Assembly: GCF_020164475.1 (NCBI RefSeq) | Contig: NZ_JAIQWX010000035.1 | Span: 1 to 48,066 of the forward strand | Direction of reading: 5' to 3' | DNA from: Pseudomonas sp. REP124 | GTDB taxonomy: Bacteria; Pseudomonadota; Gammaproteobacteria; Pseudomonadales; Pseudomonadaceae | DNA length: 48,066 nucleotides | In this document: positions 1 to 7,189 of the stretch, piece after piece | How the letters are laid out: every line of letters begins with the position of its first letter | How positions within the stretch are numbered: the stretch's first letter is position 1 | Notes under the pieces: generated by a model | The model's database searches: none | Told to the model about the DNA's origin: nothing | Seen by the model: only the letters and a program-made list of their open reading frames with translations | Translations under genes and position numbers: made by a program

Positions 1-27
1 GAAGCGATTGAACAGACGCCGAAAAAA

Positions 28-501
28 TCAGGCCTTATTCAGAGCCTGAGCCGCAGCCAATACCGCATCGACATGCCCCGGCACCTTCACGCCGCGCCAT
101 TCCTGACGCAATACACCGTTCTTGTCGATCAGGAAGGTGCTGCGATCCACACCCATGTATTCCTTGCCGTAGAGCTTCTTCAGCTTGATCACGTCGAACT
201 GCTGGCAGAGCGCTTCTTCCTTGTCGCTGATCAGCTCGAAGTTGAACGCCTGCTTGGCCTTGAAGTTCTCATGGGATTTCAAACCGTCACGCGATACCCC
301 GAAGACTTCGGTGTTGGCCGCCTTGAAGGCATCCAGCTGGTCGCGAAAGCCCTGGCCCTGGGTGGTGCAGCCCGGCGTGCTGTCCTTCGGATAGAAGTAG
401 ATCACTACCTGCTTGCCCTTGAGTGCCGCCAGGCTGACGGTTTGCCCGTTGGTGGCGGGTGCTTCGAAGTCGGCGACCGGTTGGTCGATGGCAACGGCCA
501 T
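28..501 (-). CDS. bcp: Thiol peroxidase of the BCP/PrxQ family
   Basis: Cytosolic peroxiredoxin that reduces hydrogen peroxide and organic peroxides with thioredoxin-type reductants. The 157-residue product matches the usual BCP length. The peroxidatic cysteine is C45 in the TPGCTTQ motif, preceded by the FYPKD strand. The position that holds the resolving cysteine in E. coli BCP (C50) is glutamine here; the only other cysteine is C99. It therefore resembles 1-Cys-type BCP members, or uses C99 or an external thiol. The start has an AAGGAAG ribosome site. It lies 10 bp after gcvR on the same strand, so the two are probably cotranscribed, as is common in Pseudomonas. Family assignment is firm; the cysteine mechanism is inference. 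Confidence 0.95.
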   Translation of the reverse strand: MAVAIDQPVADFEAPATNGQTVSLAALKGKQVVIYFYPKDSTPGCTTQGQGFRDQLDAFKAANTEVFGVSRDGLKSHENFKAKQAFNFELISDKEEALCQQFDVIKLKKLYGKEYMGVDRSTFLIDKNGVLRQEWRGVKVPGHVDAVLAAAQALNKA

Positions 502-511
502 GAAAGCTTCC

Positions 512-1072
512 TTACATTGGGTTTTGTGGGCGCCACGGTTCGATCAGGGCATCCAGGTTCAGCGCATCGGCGAAATCCAGGAACTGATCGCGCAACCAGC
601 TGATTTGCACGCCGGCAGGCAGGGTCACGGTAAAGGTGGCGTTGAGCATGGTGCCGCCGGTCTGCGGAGCCTGATAGGTGTCGCAGGTCAGGTTTTCCAG
701 CTCGACGTTGTGGTCCATGAAGAACTGGCACAGCTCGTTGACGATGTCCGAGCGATAGGCCGAGCTGACATAGGCAACGTACGGCAGTGCCTGCGGGCGG
801 TTTTCCAGCGCGGCACTGCGCACCACGTTGACGGTGAAGGCGTGACGCTTGGCCAGGATCGGCAGGCTGCCTTCCAGGCGGGCCAGGGCATCCCAGCTGC
901 CGGAGACTTCAAGGACCAGCGCACTGCACTCGCCATGACGGGTCAGGCGCGAGGTAACCACGGCGCAGCGGTTTTCATGGCTGGCGCGGCACAGGACGTT
1001 AGTCAGCTCCATGGGGTTGGCGCCGAGGGCACTGATGACAAGGAATTGTTCGCGAACTGTGGGGGTGGACAT
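512..1072 (-). CDS. gcvR: Glycine cleavage system repressor-like ACT protein
   Basis: Small regulatory protein of the GcvR family (186 residues) made of two tandem ACT domains, roughly residues 8-85 and 95-175, with no DNA-binding domain. In E. coli GcvR acts by binding GcvA and blocking activation of the glycine cleavage operon; in Pseudomonas the partner is less clear, so that role is carried over from the family. The start ATG at 1072 follows an AGGAA site. The gene is immediately upstream of bcp and divergent from dapA, the arrangement seen in many pseudomonads. A generic ACT-domain sensor remains an alternative description. Confidence 0.85.
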   Translation of the reverse strand: MSTPTVREQFLVISALGANPMELTNVLCRASHENRCAVVTSRLTRHGECSALVLEVSGSWDALARLEGSLPILAKRHAFTVNVVRSAALENRPQALPYVAYVSSAYRSDIVNELCQFFMDHNVELENLTCDTYQAPQTGGTMLNATFTVTLPAGVQISWLRDQFLDFADALNLDALIEPWRPQNPM

Positions 1073-1399
1073 GCAGCATTCCTAAAGCGATGAGCGGTCG
1101 GTACTTCCATCGGTCTGTTTTAGCGGAGCGAGCCTGCGAATGCGAATCGCAACGCCCCTGGCGCAGGTTGCAATGTGCTCCAGTATGGCAGGAGCAGCGC
1201 AATGGCAACGCTGGAACGGGGCTTGTGATACCGAAATTGGAGGCTCAGAGCCGACGTACGAGCCTGTCGGTACCGATCAAAGTCTGAAGGGTAGCGAAAA
1301 GCGGCGCCAAGGGGAATGGCGGCAGCGCAGTACTTCGCTTGTACAAGCATCTTGGCGCCAGTACCATTACGGCTCTCTTTTTCCGGCAGGAGCGGTTGC
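1073..1399. promoter_or_regulatory. gcvR-dapA divergent intergenic region
   Basis: This 327-bp gap separates divergent gcvR and dapA and must hold both promoters. No convincing ORF is visible. The dapA-proximal part has a 9-bp inverted repeat, GGCGCCAAG at 1303-1311 and CTTGGCGCC at 1351-1359. Between the arms is a 12-bp palindrome, GCTTGTACAAGC, at 1337-1348. The arms could form a hairpin in the dapA leader RNA or flank a protein-binding site. No T-run follows, so it is not an obvious terminator. Confidence 0.4.
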
Positions 1400-2278
1400 A
1401 TGATTGCGGGCAGTATGGTGGCACTGGTCACACCCATGGATGCACAAGGTAATCTCGACTGGGACGGCCTGAGCAAACTGGTGGACTTTCACCTGCAAAA
1501 CGGCACCCACGCCATCGTGGCGGTCGGCACCACAGGTGAATCCGCCACGCTCGATGTGAACGAACACATCGAAGTCATCCGTCGCGTCGTGAAGCAGGTC
1601 AATGGCCGCATTCCGGTGATCGCCGGCACGGGCGCCAACTCGACCCGCGAAGCCATCGAGCTGACCATCAACGCAAAGACCGCCGGCGCCGACGCTTGCC
1701 TGCTGGTCACGCCGTACTACAACAAGCCGACCCAGGAAGGCCTGTACCAGCACTTCAAGGCCATTGCCGAGGCCGTCGACATCCCGCAGATCCTCTATAA
1801 CGTCCCGGGCCGCACCGCATGCGACATGCAGGCCGAGACCGTGATCCGCCTGTCGACCGTCAAGAACATCATCGGTATCAAGGAAGCCACCGGCGACCTC
1901 AAGCGCGCCAAGGCGATCATCGACGGTGTCAGCAGCAACTTCCTGGTGATTTCCGGTGACGACGCTACCGCGGTCGAACTGATTCTGCTGGGCGGCAAGG
2001 GCAACATCTCGGTGACTGCCAACGTCGCTCCGCGTGACATGTCCGACCTGTGCATCGCAGCCCTGAACGGCGACGCCGAAAAAGCGCGTGCCATCCATGA
2101 AAAGCTGATGCCGCTCAATAAAACCCTGTTTATCGAATCCAACCCTATCCCTGTGAAATGGGCGCTGCATGAGATGGGCCTGATGCCGGGCGGTATCCGT
2201 CTGCCGCTCACCTGGCTCAGCGCCGAATGTCACGAACCGCTGCGTCAGGCCATGCGCCAGTCCGGCGTCCTGGCTTAA
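1400..2278 (+). CDS. dapA: 4-hydroxy-tetrahydrodipicolinate synthase
   Basis: Condenses pyruvate with aspartate semialdehyde, the first committed step of lysine and diaminopimelate synthesis, in the cytosol. The 292-residue product has the DHDPS hallmarks: T44-T45 in GTTGES, Y133 in LYNVPGRT with R138, and Schiff-base lysine K161 in GIKEATGD, all at the E. coli numbering. An in-frame upstream extension to 1316 exists, but the ATG at 1400 gives the conserved N-terminus ([12 protein letters not shown]) and is preceded by an AGGAG site. bamC follows after 17 bp, so dapA-bamC is probably an operon, as in E. coli and other gammaproteobacteria. Confidence 0.98.
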   Translation: MIAGSMVALVTPMDAQGNLDWDGLSKLVDFHLQNGTHAIVAVGTTGESATLDVNEHIEVIRRVVKQVNGRIPVIAGTGANSTREAIELTINAKTAGADACLLVTPYYNKPTQEGLYQHFKAIAEAVDIPQILYNVPGRTACDMQAETVIRLSTVKNIIGIKEATGDLKRAKAIIDGVSSNFLVISGDDATAVELILLGGKGNISVTANVAPRDMSDLCIAALNGDAEKARAIHEKLMPLNKTLFIESNPIPVKWALHEMGLMPGGIRLPLTWLSAECHEPLRQAMRQSGVLA

Positions 2279-2295
2279 TTGAGGAAGTACAACGC

Positions 2296-3411
2296 ATGAA
2301 GCGAATGGCCGGACTTTCCGCACTTGCCTTGATCATCTCCAGCACCAGTGGCTGTGGATGGATCTGGGGCCCGGAAGGTTATTTCCGTGACCGTGGTAGC
2401 GATTACCTGGAAGCGCAACAGACTGCACCAATGCAATTGCCACCGGATATCAAGGACGCCAAGCGCCTGGACCCGTTGCTGCCGATCCCGCGTAACGTGG
2501 CCGATGACACTGCCAAGGGTGAGTACGTCGTTCCTCGTCCGCTGCCGTTGTCTTCCGTGGCCGATGCCAGCGCCTACTCCCTGCAGAAGAGCGGCGACGC
2601 GCGCTGGATCCTGGCGCAGAACCCGCCTGCAGAAGCCTGGCCCGTGGCCGTGCAATTCTTCCAGGACAACGGTTTCCGCCTGGACGAACAGCGCCCGCAG
2701 ACCGGCGAATTCACCACTACCTGGCAGCACTCCGACGAGTTGTCGGCGGCAATGGCCAAGCGTTTGAGCGCCGCCGGTGTCGCCTCCGACAGCGAAATCC
2801 GTGCCCGTGTACGTATCGAGCCGGGTGTGCAGCGCAATACCAGCGAAGTCTATGTGGTCACCGCCGAGCGTCCTGCCGGCAGCACCGCCGACGTCGAATT
2901 CACCAACCGTTCGGTCAACACCGGCCTGGACGCTGCGCTGGTCGACGACATGCTCGCGAGCATGAGCCGTATCTCCGAGAAGGGCGGTTCGGTTTCCATG
3001 CTGGCGTCCCGTGACTTCGACACCCCAAATCGTGTCAGCCTGAGCGAAGACGGCAGCGGCAACCCTGTGCTGAACGTCGGCTCCGACCTTGACCGTGCCT
3101 GGTCGAGCGTCGGCCGTGCGCTGGAGCAGGGCGAATGGCGCGTGGAAGACATCAACCGCAGCCTGGGCCTGTACTACATCAACCTGGCCGAAAAGGCCGA
3201 GAAGAAAGACGACAAGCCTGGCTTCTTCAGCAGCCTGTTCGGCAGCACGCCGGACAAGGAAGAGCGTGAAGCGCGCGCCGAGCGTTATCAGGTTCGCCTG
3301 AGCAAGGTGGGTGACAGCGTCCAGGTCACCGTCGAGAAAAACATCAACACCGTGGCGCCGGCTGACGTAGCGCGCAAAGTGTTGAGCGTGATTCAGGACA
3401 ATCTGGGCTGA
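2296..3411 (+). CDS. bamC: Outer membrane assembly lipoprotein BamC
   Basis: Accessory lipoprotein of the BAM complex that folds beta-barrel proteins into the outer membrane. The 371-residue product starts with a lipoprotein signal: two basic residues, a hydrophobic stretch and the lipobox STSGC with lipidated C20. An extended proline-rich N-terminal segment follows (about residues 45-75), then two helix-grip domains, the arrangement known for BamC. The start at 2296 is chosen because it sits after a GAGGAAG ribosome site and at the signal peptide; longer in-frame starts lie inside dapA. The metallo-hydrolase gene begins 4 bp after the stop. Confidence 0.95.
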   Translation: MKRMAGLSALALIISSTSGCGWIWGPEGYFRDRGSDYLEAQQTAPMQLPPDIKDAKRLDPLLPIPRNVADDTAKGEYVVPRPLPLSSVADASAYSLQKSGDARWILAQNPPAEAWPVAVQFFQDNGFRLDEQRPQTGEFTTTWQHSDELSAAMAKRLSAAGVASDSEIRARVRIEPGVQRNTSEVYVVTAERPAGSTADVEFTNRSVNTGLDAALVDDMLASMSRISEKGGSVSMLASRDFDTPNRVSLSEDGSGNPVLNVGSDLDRAWSSVGRALEQGEWRVEDINRSLGLYYINLAEKAEKKDDKPGFFSSLFGSTPDKEEREARAERYQVRLSKVGDSVQVTVEKNINTVAPADVARKVLSVIQDNLG

Positions 3412-3415
3412 TCAC

Positions 3416-4174
3416 ATGCGTTTTGCCGTTCTCGGCAGCGGTAGCCAAGGGAACGGCACGCTGGTAGCCAGTGCAGATACCTATGTGCTGGTCGATTGTG
3501 GTTTCTCCCTGCGGGAAACCGAAAAACGCCTGTTGCGCCTGGGTGTGAACCCGGCGCAACTGAGCGCGATACTCGTGACCCACGAACATGCCGACCACGT
3601 GCATGGCGTGGGTTTGCTGTCTCGGCGCTACAATTTGCCTGTCTACCTCAGCCGCGGGACTCTGCGCGGGATGCGCAAGCCCATCGAGCCCACGGGCTTT
3701 CTGGCTGATGGTGAACGACTGCAGATCGGCGACCTGAGCATTGGCGTCATTGCCGTGGCCCACGATGCGCAGGAACCGACGCAATATGTCTTCAGTGACG
3801 GTGAGCGGCGCTTCGGCCTGTTGACCGACCTGGGTTCGTACTGCAACAGGGTGCTGGAGGGCTATCGTGATCTCGATGCGCTGATGATCGAGGCCAACCA
3901 TTGCCGGGACATGCTGGCTCGCGGTCACTACCCGTACTTTCTCAAGCAGCGGGTGGGCGGTGAACTGGGACATTTGAACAACCATCAGGCGGCATTCCTG
4001 GTGGCCGAGTTGGGCTGGCAAGGCCTGCAACATCTGGTCCTGGCCCATCTGAGCAGCAAGAACAACCTGCCGCAGCTGGCCCGGCAATGTTTTGTCGACA
4101 CCCTCGGGTGCGACCCGGACTGGCTGCAACTGGCCGATCAAGATTCAGGGCTCGACTGGCGACACATCGCCTAG
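3416..4174 (+). CDS. MBL-fold metallo-hydrolase (WalJ/YycJ-like)
   Basis: Metallo-beta-lactamase-fold hydrolase of 252 residues. The dinuclear metal motif H56-x-H58-x-D60-H61 is in THEHADHVHG; further ligands are likely in the HDAQEP and LVLAHLS segments. The family includes WalJ/YycJ, proposed as a nuclease or phosphodiesterase; the true substrate in Pseudomonas is not established. It lacks a signal peptide and so should be cytosolic. It starts 4 bp after bamC and is followed by purC at 28 bp, part of the conserved dapA-bamC-MBL-purC string. Confidence 0.9.
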   Translation: MRFAVLGSGSQGNGTLVASADTYVLVDCGFSLRETEKRLLRLGVNPAQLSAILVTHEHADHVHGVGLLSRRYNLPVYLSRGTLRGMRKPIEPTGFLADGERLQIGDLSIGVIAVAHDAQEPTQYVFSDGERRFGLLTDLGSYCNRVLEGYRDLDALMIEANHCRDMLARGHYPYFLKQRVGGELGHLNNHQAAFLVAELGWQGLQHLVLAHLSSKNNLPQLARQCFVDTLGCDPDWLQLADQDSGLDWRHIA

Positions 4175-4202
4175 CCCATCTACTTAGCAAGCGGAGCCCA
4201 TC

Positions 4203-4916
4203 ATGGAAAAACGTGAAGAACTCTACCGCGGCAAAGCCAAGTCGGTTTACAAGACCGACGACGCTGACCGTCTGATCCTGCTGTTTCGCAACGACACTTC
4301 GGCGTTCGACGGCAAGCGCATCGAACAGCTCGATCGCAAAGGCATGGTGAACAACAAGTTCAACGCCTTCATCATGCAGAAACTCGAAGCCGCCGGCGTG
4401 CCGACCCAGTTCGACAAGCTGCTGGGCGACAACGAATGCCTGGTGAAGAAGCTGGACATGATCCCGGTCGAGTGCGTAGTGCGTAACTACGCCGCCGGCA
4501 GCCTGGTCAAGCGCCTGGGCGTCGAAGAGGGCATGAAACTCAACCCTTACACCTTCGAACTGTTCCTGAAGGACGACGCCAAGGGCGACCCGTTCATCAA
4601 CGAATCCCACGTTGTGGCATTCGGCTGGGGCACCGCCGAGCAACTGGTTCGCATGAAAGAGTTGTCCCTCAAGGTCAACGAAATCCTGAGCAAGCTGTTC
4701 GACGACGCCGGCCTGCTGCTGGTGGACTTCAAGCTCGAATTCGGCGTGTTCAGCGATGGCTCCATCGTCCTGGGTGACGAGTTCAGCCCGGACGGCTGCC
4801 GTCTCTGGGACAAGGACACCAAGAAGAAGATGGACAAGGACCGCTTCCGTCAGGGTCTCGGTGACGTCATCGAAGCCTATGAAGAAGTCGCCAACCGTCT
4901 GGGCGTACCGCTTTAA
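4203..4916 (+). CDS. purC: SAICAR synthase
   Basis: Phosphoribosylaminoimidazole-succinocarboxamide synthase, which ligates aspartate to CAIR with ATP in de novo purine synthesis. The 237-residue length is normal for the bacterial short form. Recognisable are the N-terminal [12 protein letters not shown], the VRNYAAGS motif, and the LVDFKLEFG and [13 protein letters not shown] motifs that bind nucleotide and metal. A GGAG site precedes the ATG. It closes the rightward core gene string before the tRNA gene. Confidence 0.98.
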   Translation: MEKREELYRGKAKSVYKTDDADRLILLFRNDTSAFDGKRIEQLDRKGMVNNKFNAFIMQKLEAAGVPTQFDKLLGDNECLVKKLDMIPVECVVRNYAAGSLVKRLGVEEGMKLNPYTFELFLKDDAKGDPFINESHVVAFGWGTAEQLVRMKELSLKVNEILSKLFDDAGLLLVDFKLEFGVFSDGSIVLGDEFSPDGCRLWDKDTKKKMDKDRFRQGLGDVIEAYEEVANRLGVPL

Positions 4917-4960
4917 CCGACGCAAGCATCTGATAGCACAGAAATATTTCGCGAAAGGGG

Positions 4961-4989
4961 TTCGCTTCCTGCGAATGTGCTGTTATGAT
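4961..4989 (+). promoter_or_regulatory. Probable promoter of tRNA-Ser
   Basis: A TATGAT -10 element lies at 4984-4989, with a weak -35 (TTCGCT, 4961-4966) 17 bp upstream. The 10 bases between the -10 and the mature tRNA 5' end are nearly all G/C (GCGCGCCG core), as in stringently controlled stable-RNA promoters. Assignment rests on spacing and position only. Confidence 0.55.
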
Positions 4990-4999
4990 GCGCGCCGTT

Positions 5000-5089
5000 G
5001 GAGAGATGCCAGAGTGGCCGAATGGGACGGATTCGAAATCCGTTGTACCTTCACCGGTACCTAGGGTTCGAATCCCTATCTCTCCGCCA
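5000..5089 (+). tRNA. tRNA-Ser (anticodon CGA)
   Basis: A class II tRNA of 90 nt reading UCG. The acceptor stem pairs GGAGAGA with TCTCTCC, followed by discriminator G and an encoded CCA (5087-5089). The anticodon stem ACGGA/TCCGT encloses the loop TTCGAAA, placing anticodon CGA at 5034-5036. A long variable arm precedes the T arm, which has the GGTTCGAATCC loop. No duplicated 3' end was seen downstream, so there is no sign of an integrated element at this tRNA. Confidence 0.97.
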
Positions 5090-5105
5090 TTATTGAATAA
5101 GACTA

Positions 5106-5142
5106 AGCCCCTGAAATGGTTGAACATTTCAGGGGCTTTTTC
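5106..5142 (+). terminator. Rho-independent terminator of tRNA-Ser
   Basis: A 12-bp perfect stem, AGCCCCTGAAAT (5106-5117) with ATTTCAGGGGCT (5126-5137), and an 8-nt loop is followed by TTTTTCG. It lies 17 nt after the tRNA CCA end. The stem also reads in the opposite direction but lacks a strong T-run there. Confidence 0.92.
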
Positions 5143-5173
5143 GTTTGCGAAAGATTTTCCTTCGCCGGATAAG

Positions 5174-5389
5174 TCAGATGGGCCCACCGTGCTTGAACGT
5201 ATGGCAGATCGTATCCAGCTGATCCCAGGGAAGCCCGTTCCTGGCAGCCTCTCCGCAGCCAGGGTGATGCGAAAACGGAGTCGCCCGATCCGTTTCCCGC
5301 TGCTGCGCCTGGCACGCCTTGCAGGACACAATGCCTTCGGCGAGTCGCCAGTGGGTATTCCATTCAATCAGGTCATCGTTGGCTGTCAT
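5174..5389 (-). CDS. Small Cys/His-rich hypothetical protein
   Basis: I do not recognise a named family. The 71-residue product contains a CKAC pair (C23, C26) followed by an HHPGC segment (two His and a third Cys), a spacing that could bind zinc. The N-terminus is acidic and Trp-containing (MTANDDLIEW). It faces the tRNA-Ser terminator and is divergent from the LysR gene. It looks coding because it keeps an uninterrupted frame and a plausible metal-site pattern; similar small proteins occur in other pseudomonads by recollection only. Function unknown. Confidence 0.6.
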   Translation of the reverse strand: MTANDDLIEWNTHWRLAEGIVSCKACQAQQRETDRATPFSHHPGCGEAARNGLPWDQLDTICHTFKHGGPI

Positions 5390-5525
5390 ACGTCCTCCCT
5401 GAAGACGTTTCCTATCCGCATTTACAACATTATGGTTTAAATCCTATCGGACCAAAGTAGTGCCGGACATGCGGCCTTGATGGCCGGTGATCGAACGCTG
5501 TGACTTGAATTGCATTAAATGAAAA

Positions 5526-5593
5526 AAATGCCTGACGCATTTGTGTTGTTGCATAGACGCAGATTATTACACCTCCCTAAACTGTCGACAGTT
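5526..5593. promoter_or_regulatory. Inverted repeats before the LysR gene
   Basis: Two inverted repeats lie in the A/T-rich region ahead of the LysR start. One is AAATGC-N5-GCATTT at 5526-5542. The other is a perfect 14-bp palindrome, AACTGTCGACAGTT, at 5580-5593, only 19 bp before the ATG. Either could be an operator used for autoregulation; binding is inferred, not shown. Confidence 0.4.
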
Positions 5594-5612
5594 AAAAAGG
5601 CGGGGGCAATGG

Positions 5613-6539
5613 ATGAATCGCAACGAACTACGCAAGGCCGACATCAATCTGATGGTGGTGTTTGAAACGCTGATGCTTGAGCGCAACGTCACCAAGGTGG
5701 CAAACAAGCTGTTTCTCGGCCAGCCGACCATCAGTTCGGCGCTCAATCGCTTGCGTACGATGTTCAACGATCCGTTGTTCATTCGCGTGGGGCATCGCAT
5801 GGAGCCCACGGCACGGGCCGAGGAGATTTTCCGGCATTTGTCGCCGGCGCTCGATTCGTTGTCGGTGGCGTTGAGCCTGACCCACGACTTCGACCCCGGC
5901 AACAGCACCATGACCTTCCGTATCGGCATGTCCGACGACGTCGAATACGGGCTGCTGCCGCCGCTGTTGCACGCGCTGCGCCAGGAAGCCCCGAAGGTGG
6001 TGTTCGTGGTACAGACCGTCGATCACTGGCGGATTTCCGATCTGCTGGCATCCGGCGATATCACTGTCGGTGTCACCCAGACTCGCGCCTTGCCGGCCAA
6101 CGCCAAGCGCAAATTATTGCGACGCATCCAGGCCAGCGTGTTGCGCGCCGATGTCTCTGAAGCCCCGCTGACCCTCGATGAGTACTGCTCGCGTCCACAC
6201 GTGCTGGTTTCGCACATCGCCAACGTCAGCGGCTATGCCGATGAGTGGCTGGCGCAAATTGGCCGCTCGCGTCAGGTGGTGCTCTCGGTGCCCCAGTACA
6301 GTTCGTTGCCGGCGTTGCTGGCCGGTACGAACCTGATTGCCAGCCTGCCGGACTACACCGCCGAGGCAATGGCGGCGTCCGGCCAATTGTTCAAGGAAGG
6401 CTTTCCGTTTCCGACGCCGGCGCTTGAGCTGTGCATGGTCTGGCTCAGCCACGTCGACAGCGATCCCGCCGAGCGCTGGCTGCGTTCACGGATTGAAACC
6501 TACATGGGTGAGCGCAATCTGATGTCGCTTTCCCAATGA
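5613..6539 (+). CDS. LysR-family transcriptional regulator
   Basis: A 308-residue LysR regulator. The N-terminal winged helix-turn-helix is at about residues 8-67 (NVTKVANKLFLGQPTIS region), followed by a linker helix and a periplasmic-binding-protein-like effector domain. The N-terminus resembles the NodD/LeuO-like subgroup that starts with an LR-ADINL-type motif. An in-frame frame extends to 5541 but includes A/T-rich promoter-like sequence, so the ATG at 5613 is preferred. The next gene, 69 bp downstream on the same strand, is the CHMI-like isomerase; whether that is a target is unknown. Effector not predictable. Confidence 0.9.
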   Translation: MNRNELRKADINLMVVFETLMLERNVTKVANKLFLGQPTISSALNRLRTMFNDPLFIRVGHRMEPTARAEEIFRHLSPALDSLSVALSLTHDFDPGNSTMTFRIGMSDDVEYGLLPPLLHALRQEAPKVVFVVQTVDHWRISDLLASGDITVGVTQTRALPANAKRKLLRRIQASVLRADVSEAPLTLDEYCSRPHVLVSHIANVSGYADEWLAQIGRSRQVVLSVPQYSSLPALLAGTNLIASLPDYTAEAMAASGQLFKEGFPFPTPALELCMVWLSHVDSDPAERWLRSRIETYMGERNLMSLSQ

Positions 6540-6608
6540 CCTGAACCGCAGCATGTTATATGTAGCCACTTTTCACCGAGCTTTTAAGCGAACAACAGGA
6601 GTAACGTC

Positions 6609-6974
6609 ATGCCTCACCTGCACCTGGAATACACCGCCAACCTGCCCGAGCTGAATGCCGATGTCGCCTTGATGCGACTCAACAACACGCTGGTGGGCTC
6701 CGGGCAGTTCGGTGCCGAATTCGACATCAAGAGTCGTGCGGTGAAGGTCGAGACATTCAAGGTCGGCACGGCAATGGTGGAGCGGGCGTTCGTGCATGTG
6801 AAGCTGGCGCTGTTGAGTGGGCGTTCGCCGCAGATCAAGCAGCAGCTGTCCGAAAGCCTGCTGACGGTGGTGAAGGATCTGTGTGAGTGGCCGGCGGGCG
6901 TGGAAGTCCAGTTGTGCGTGGAAATTCTCGATATTGACCGCGAGTCGTATACCAAGACCGCCATTGGCGTCTGA
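6609..6974 (+). CDS. 5-carboxymethyl-2-hydroxymuconate isomerase-like protein
   Basis: A 121-residue member of the CHMI/HpaF branch of the tautomerase superfamily. The catalytic amino-terminal proline would be P2, exposed after removal of Met1 (MPHLHLEYT). CHMI isomerises a muconate in homoprotocatechuate degradation, but no other hpa genes are in the window, so the substrate is open. It is preceded by an AGGAG site and sits behind the LysR gene. A terminator-like hairpin at 7062-7089 may end its transcript. Confidence 0.85.
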   Translation: MPHLHLEYTANLPELNADVALMRLNNTLVGSGQFGAEFDIKSRAVKVETFKVGTAMVERAFVHVKLALLSGRSPQIKQQLSESLLTVVKDLCEWPAGVEVQLCVEILDIDRESYTKTAIGV

Positions 6975-7061
6975 GTGAACTCTTTCGCCGAATGTGTTTT
7001 TGAGAGCTGAACCAACGCTGAACAGTTCTCAAATAATTCGAAAGTTTCACTGTAATTCCCT

Positions 7062-7089
7062 AAGCCAACTAATCGTTGGCTTCTTTTTC
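7062..7089 (+). terminator. Terminator-like hairpin between isomerase and eptA
   Basis: GCCAAC (7064-7069) and GTTGGC (7075-7080) form a 6-bp stem with a 5-nt loop, directly followed by TTCTTTTTC. It lies 90 nt after the isomerase stop and 100 nt before the eptA start. It can end the isomerase transcript or, if eptA transcription starts upstream, act as an attenuator. Confidence 0.65.
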
Positions 7090-7157
7090 ACAAAAAATTG
7101 ATGGTTGGCTGCCCAGAATTAGTGCTGTCGCGGTAAATGAAATTTTCACATTTACCG
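7085..7157 (+). promoter_or_regulatory. Candidate eptA control region
   Basis: A perfect 9-bp inverted repeat, CGGTAAATG (7131-7139) and CATTTACCG (7149-7157), lies 32 bp before the eptA ATG. TTTTCAC heptamers occur at 7085-7091 and 7143-7149. TTTTCAC is the conserved half of the ColR site described in P. putida, as I recall it, and ColR controls some phosphoethanolamine transferases. The other half of that motif does not match well, so this is only a lead. Confidence 0.3.
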
Positions 7158-7189
7158 GCGGCACCTATTTTCAGGAACAGCCGATTGCC

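Noticed and set aside
5000..5400. tRNA-Ser as an integration site of a genomic island
   Set aside because: No repeat of the tRNA 3' end, integrase or composition shift was seen downstream.
7076..7189. TTG-started N-terminal extension of eptA
   Set aside because: It would translate the terminator-like hairpin and the inverted repeat; ATG 7190 gives the normal N-terminal helix.
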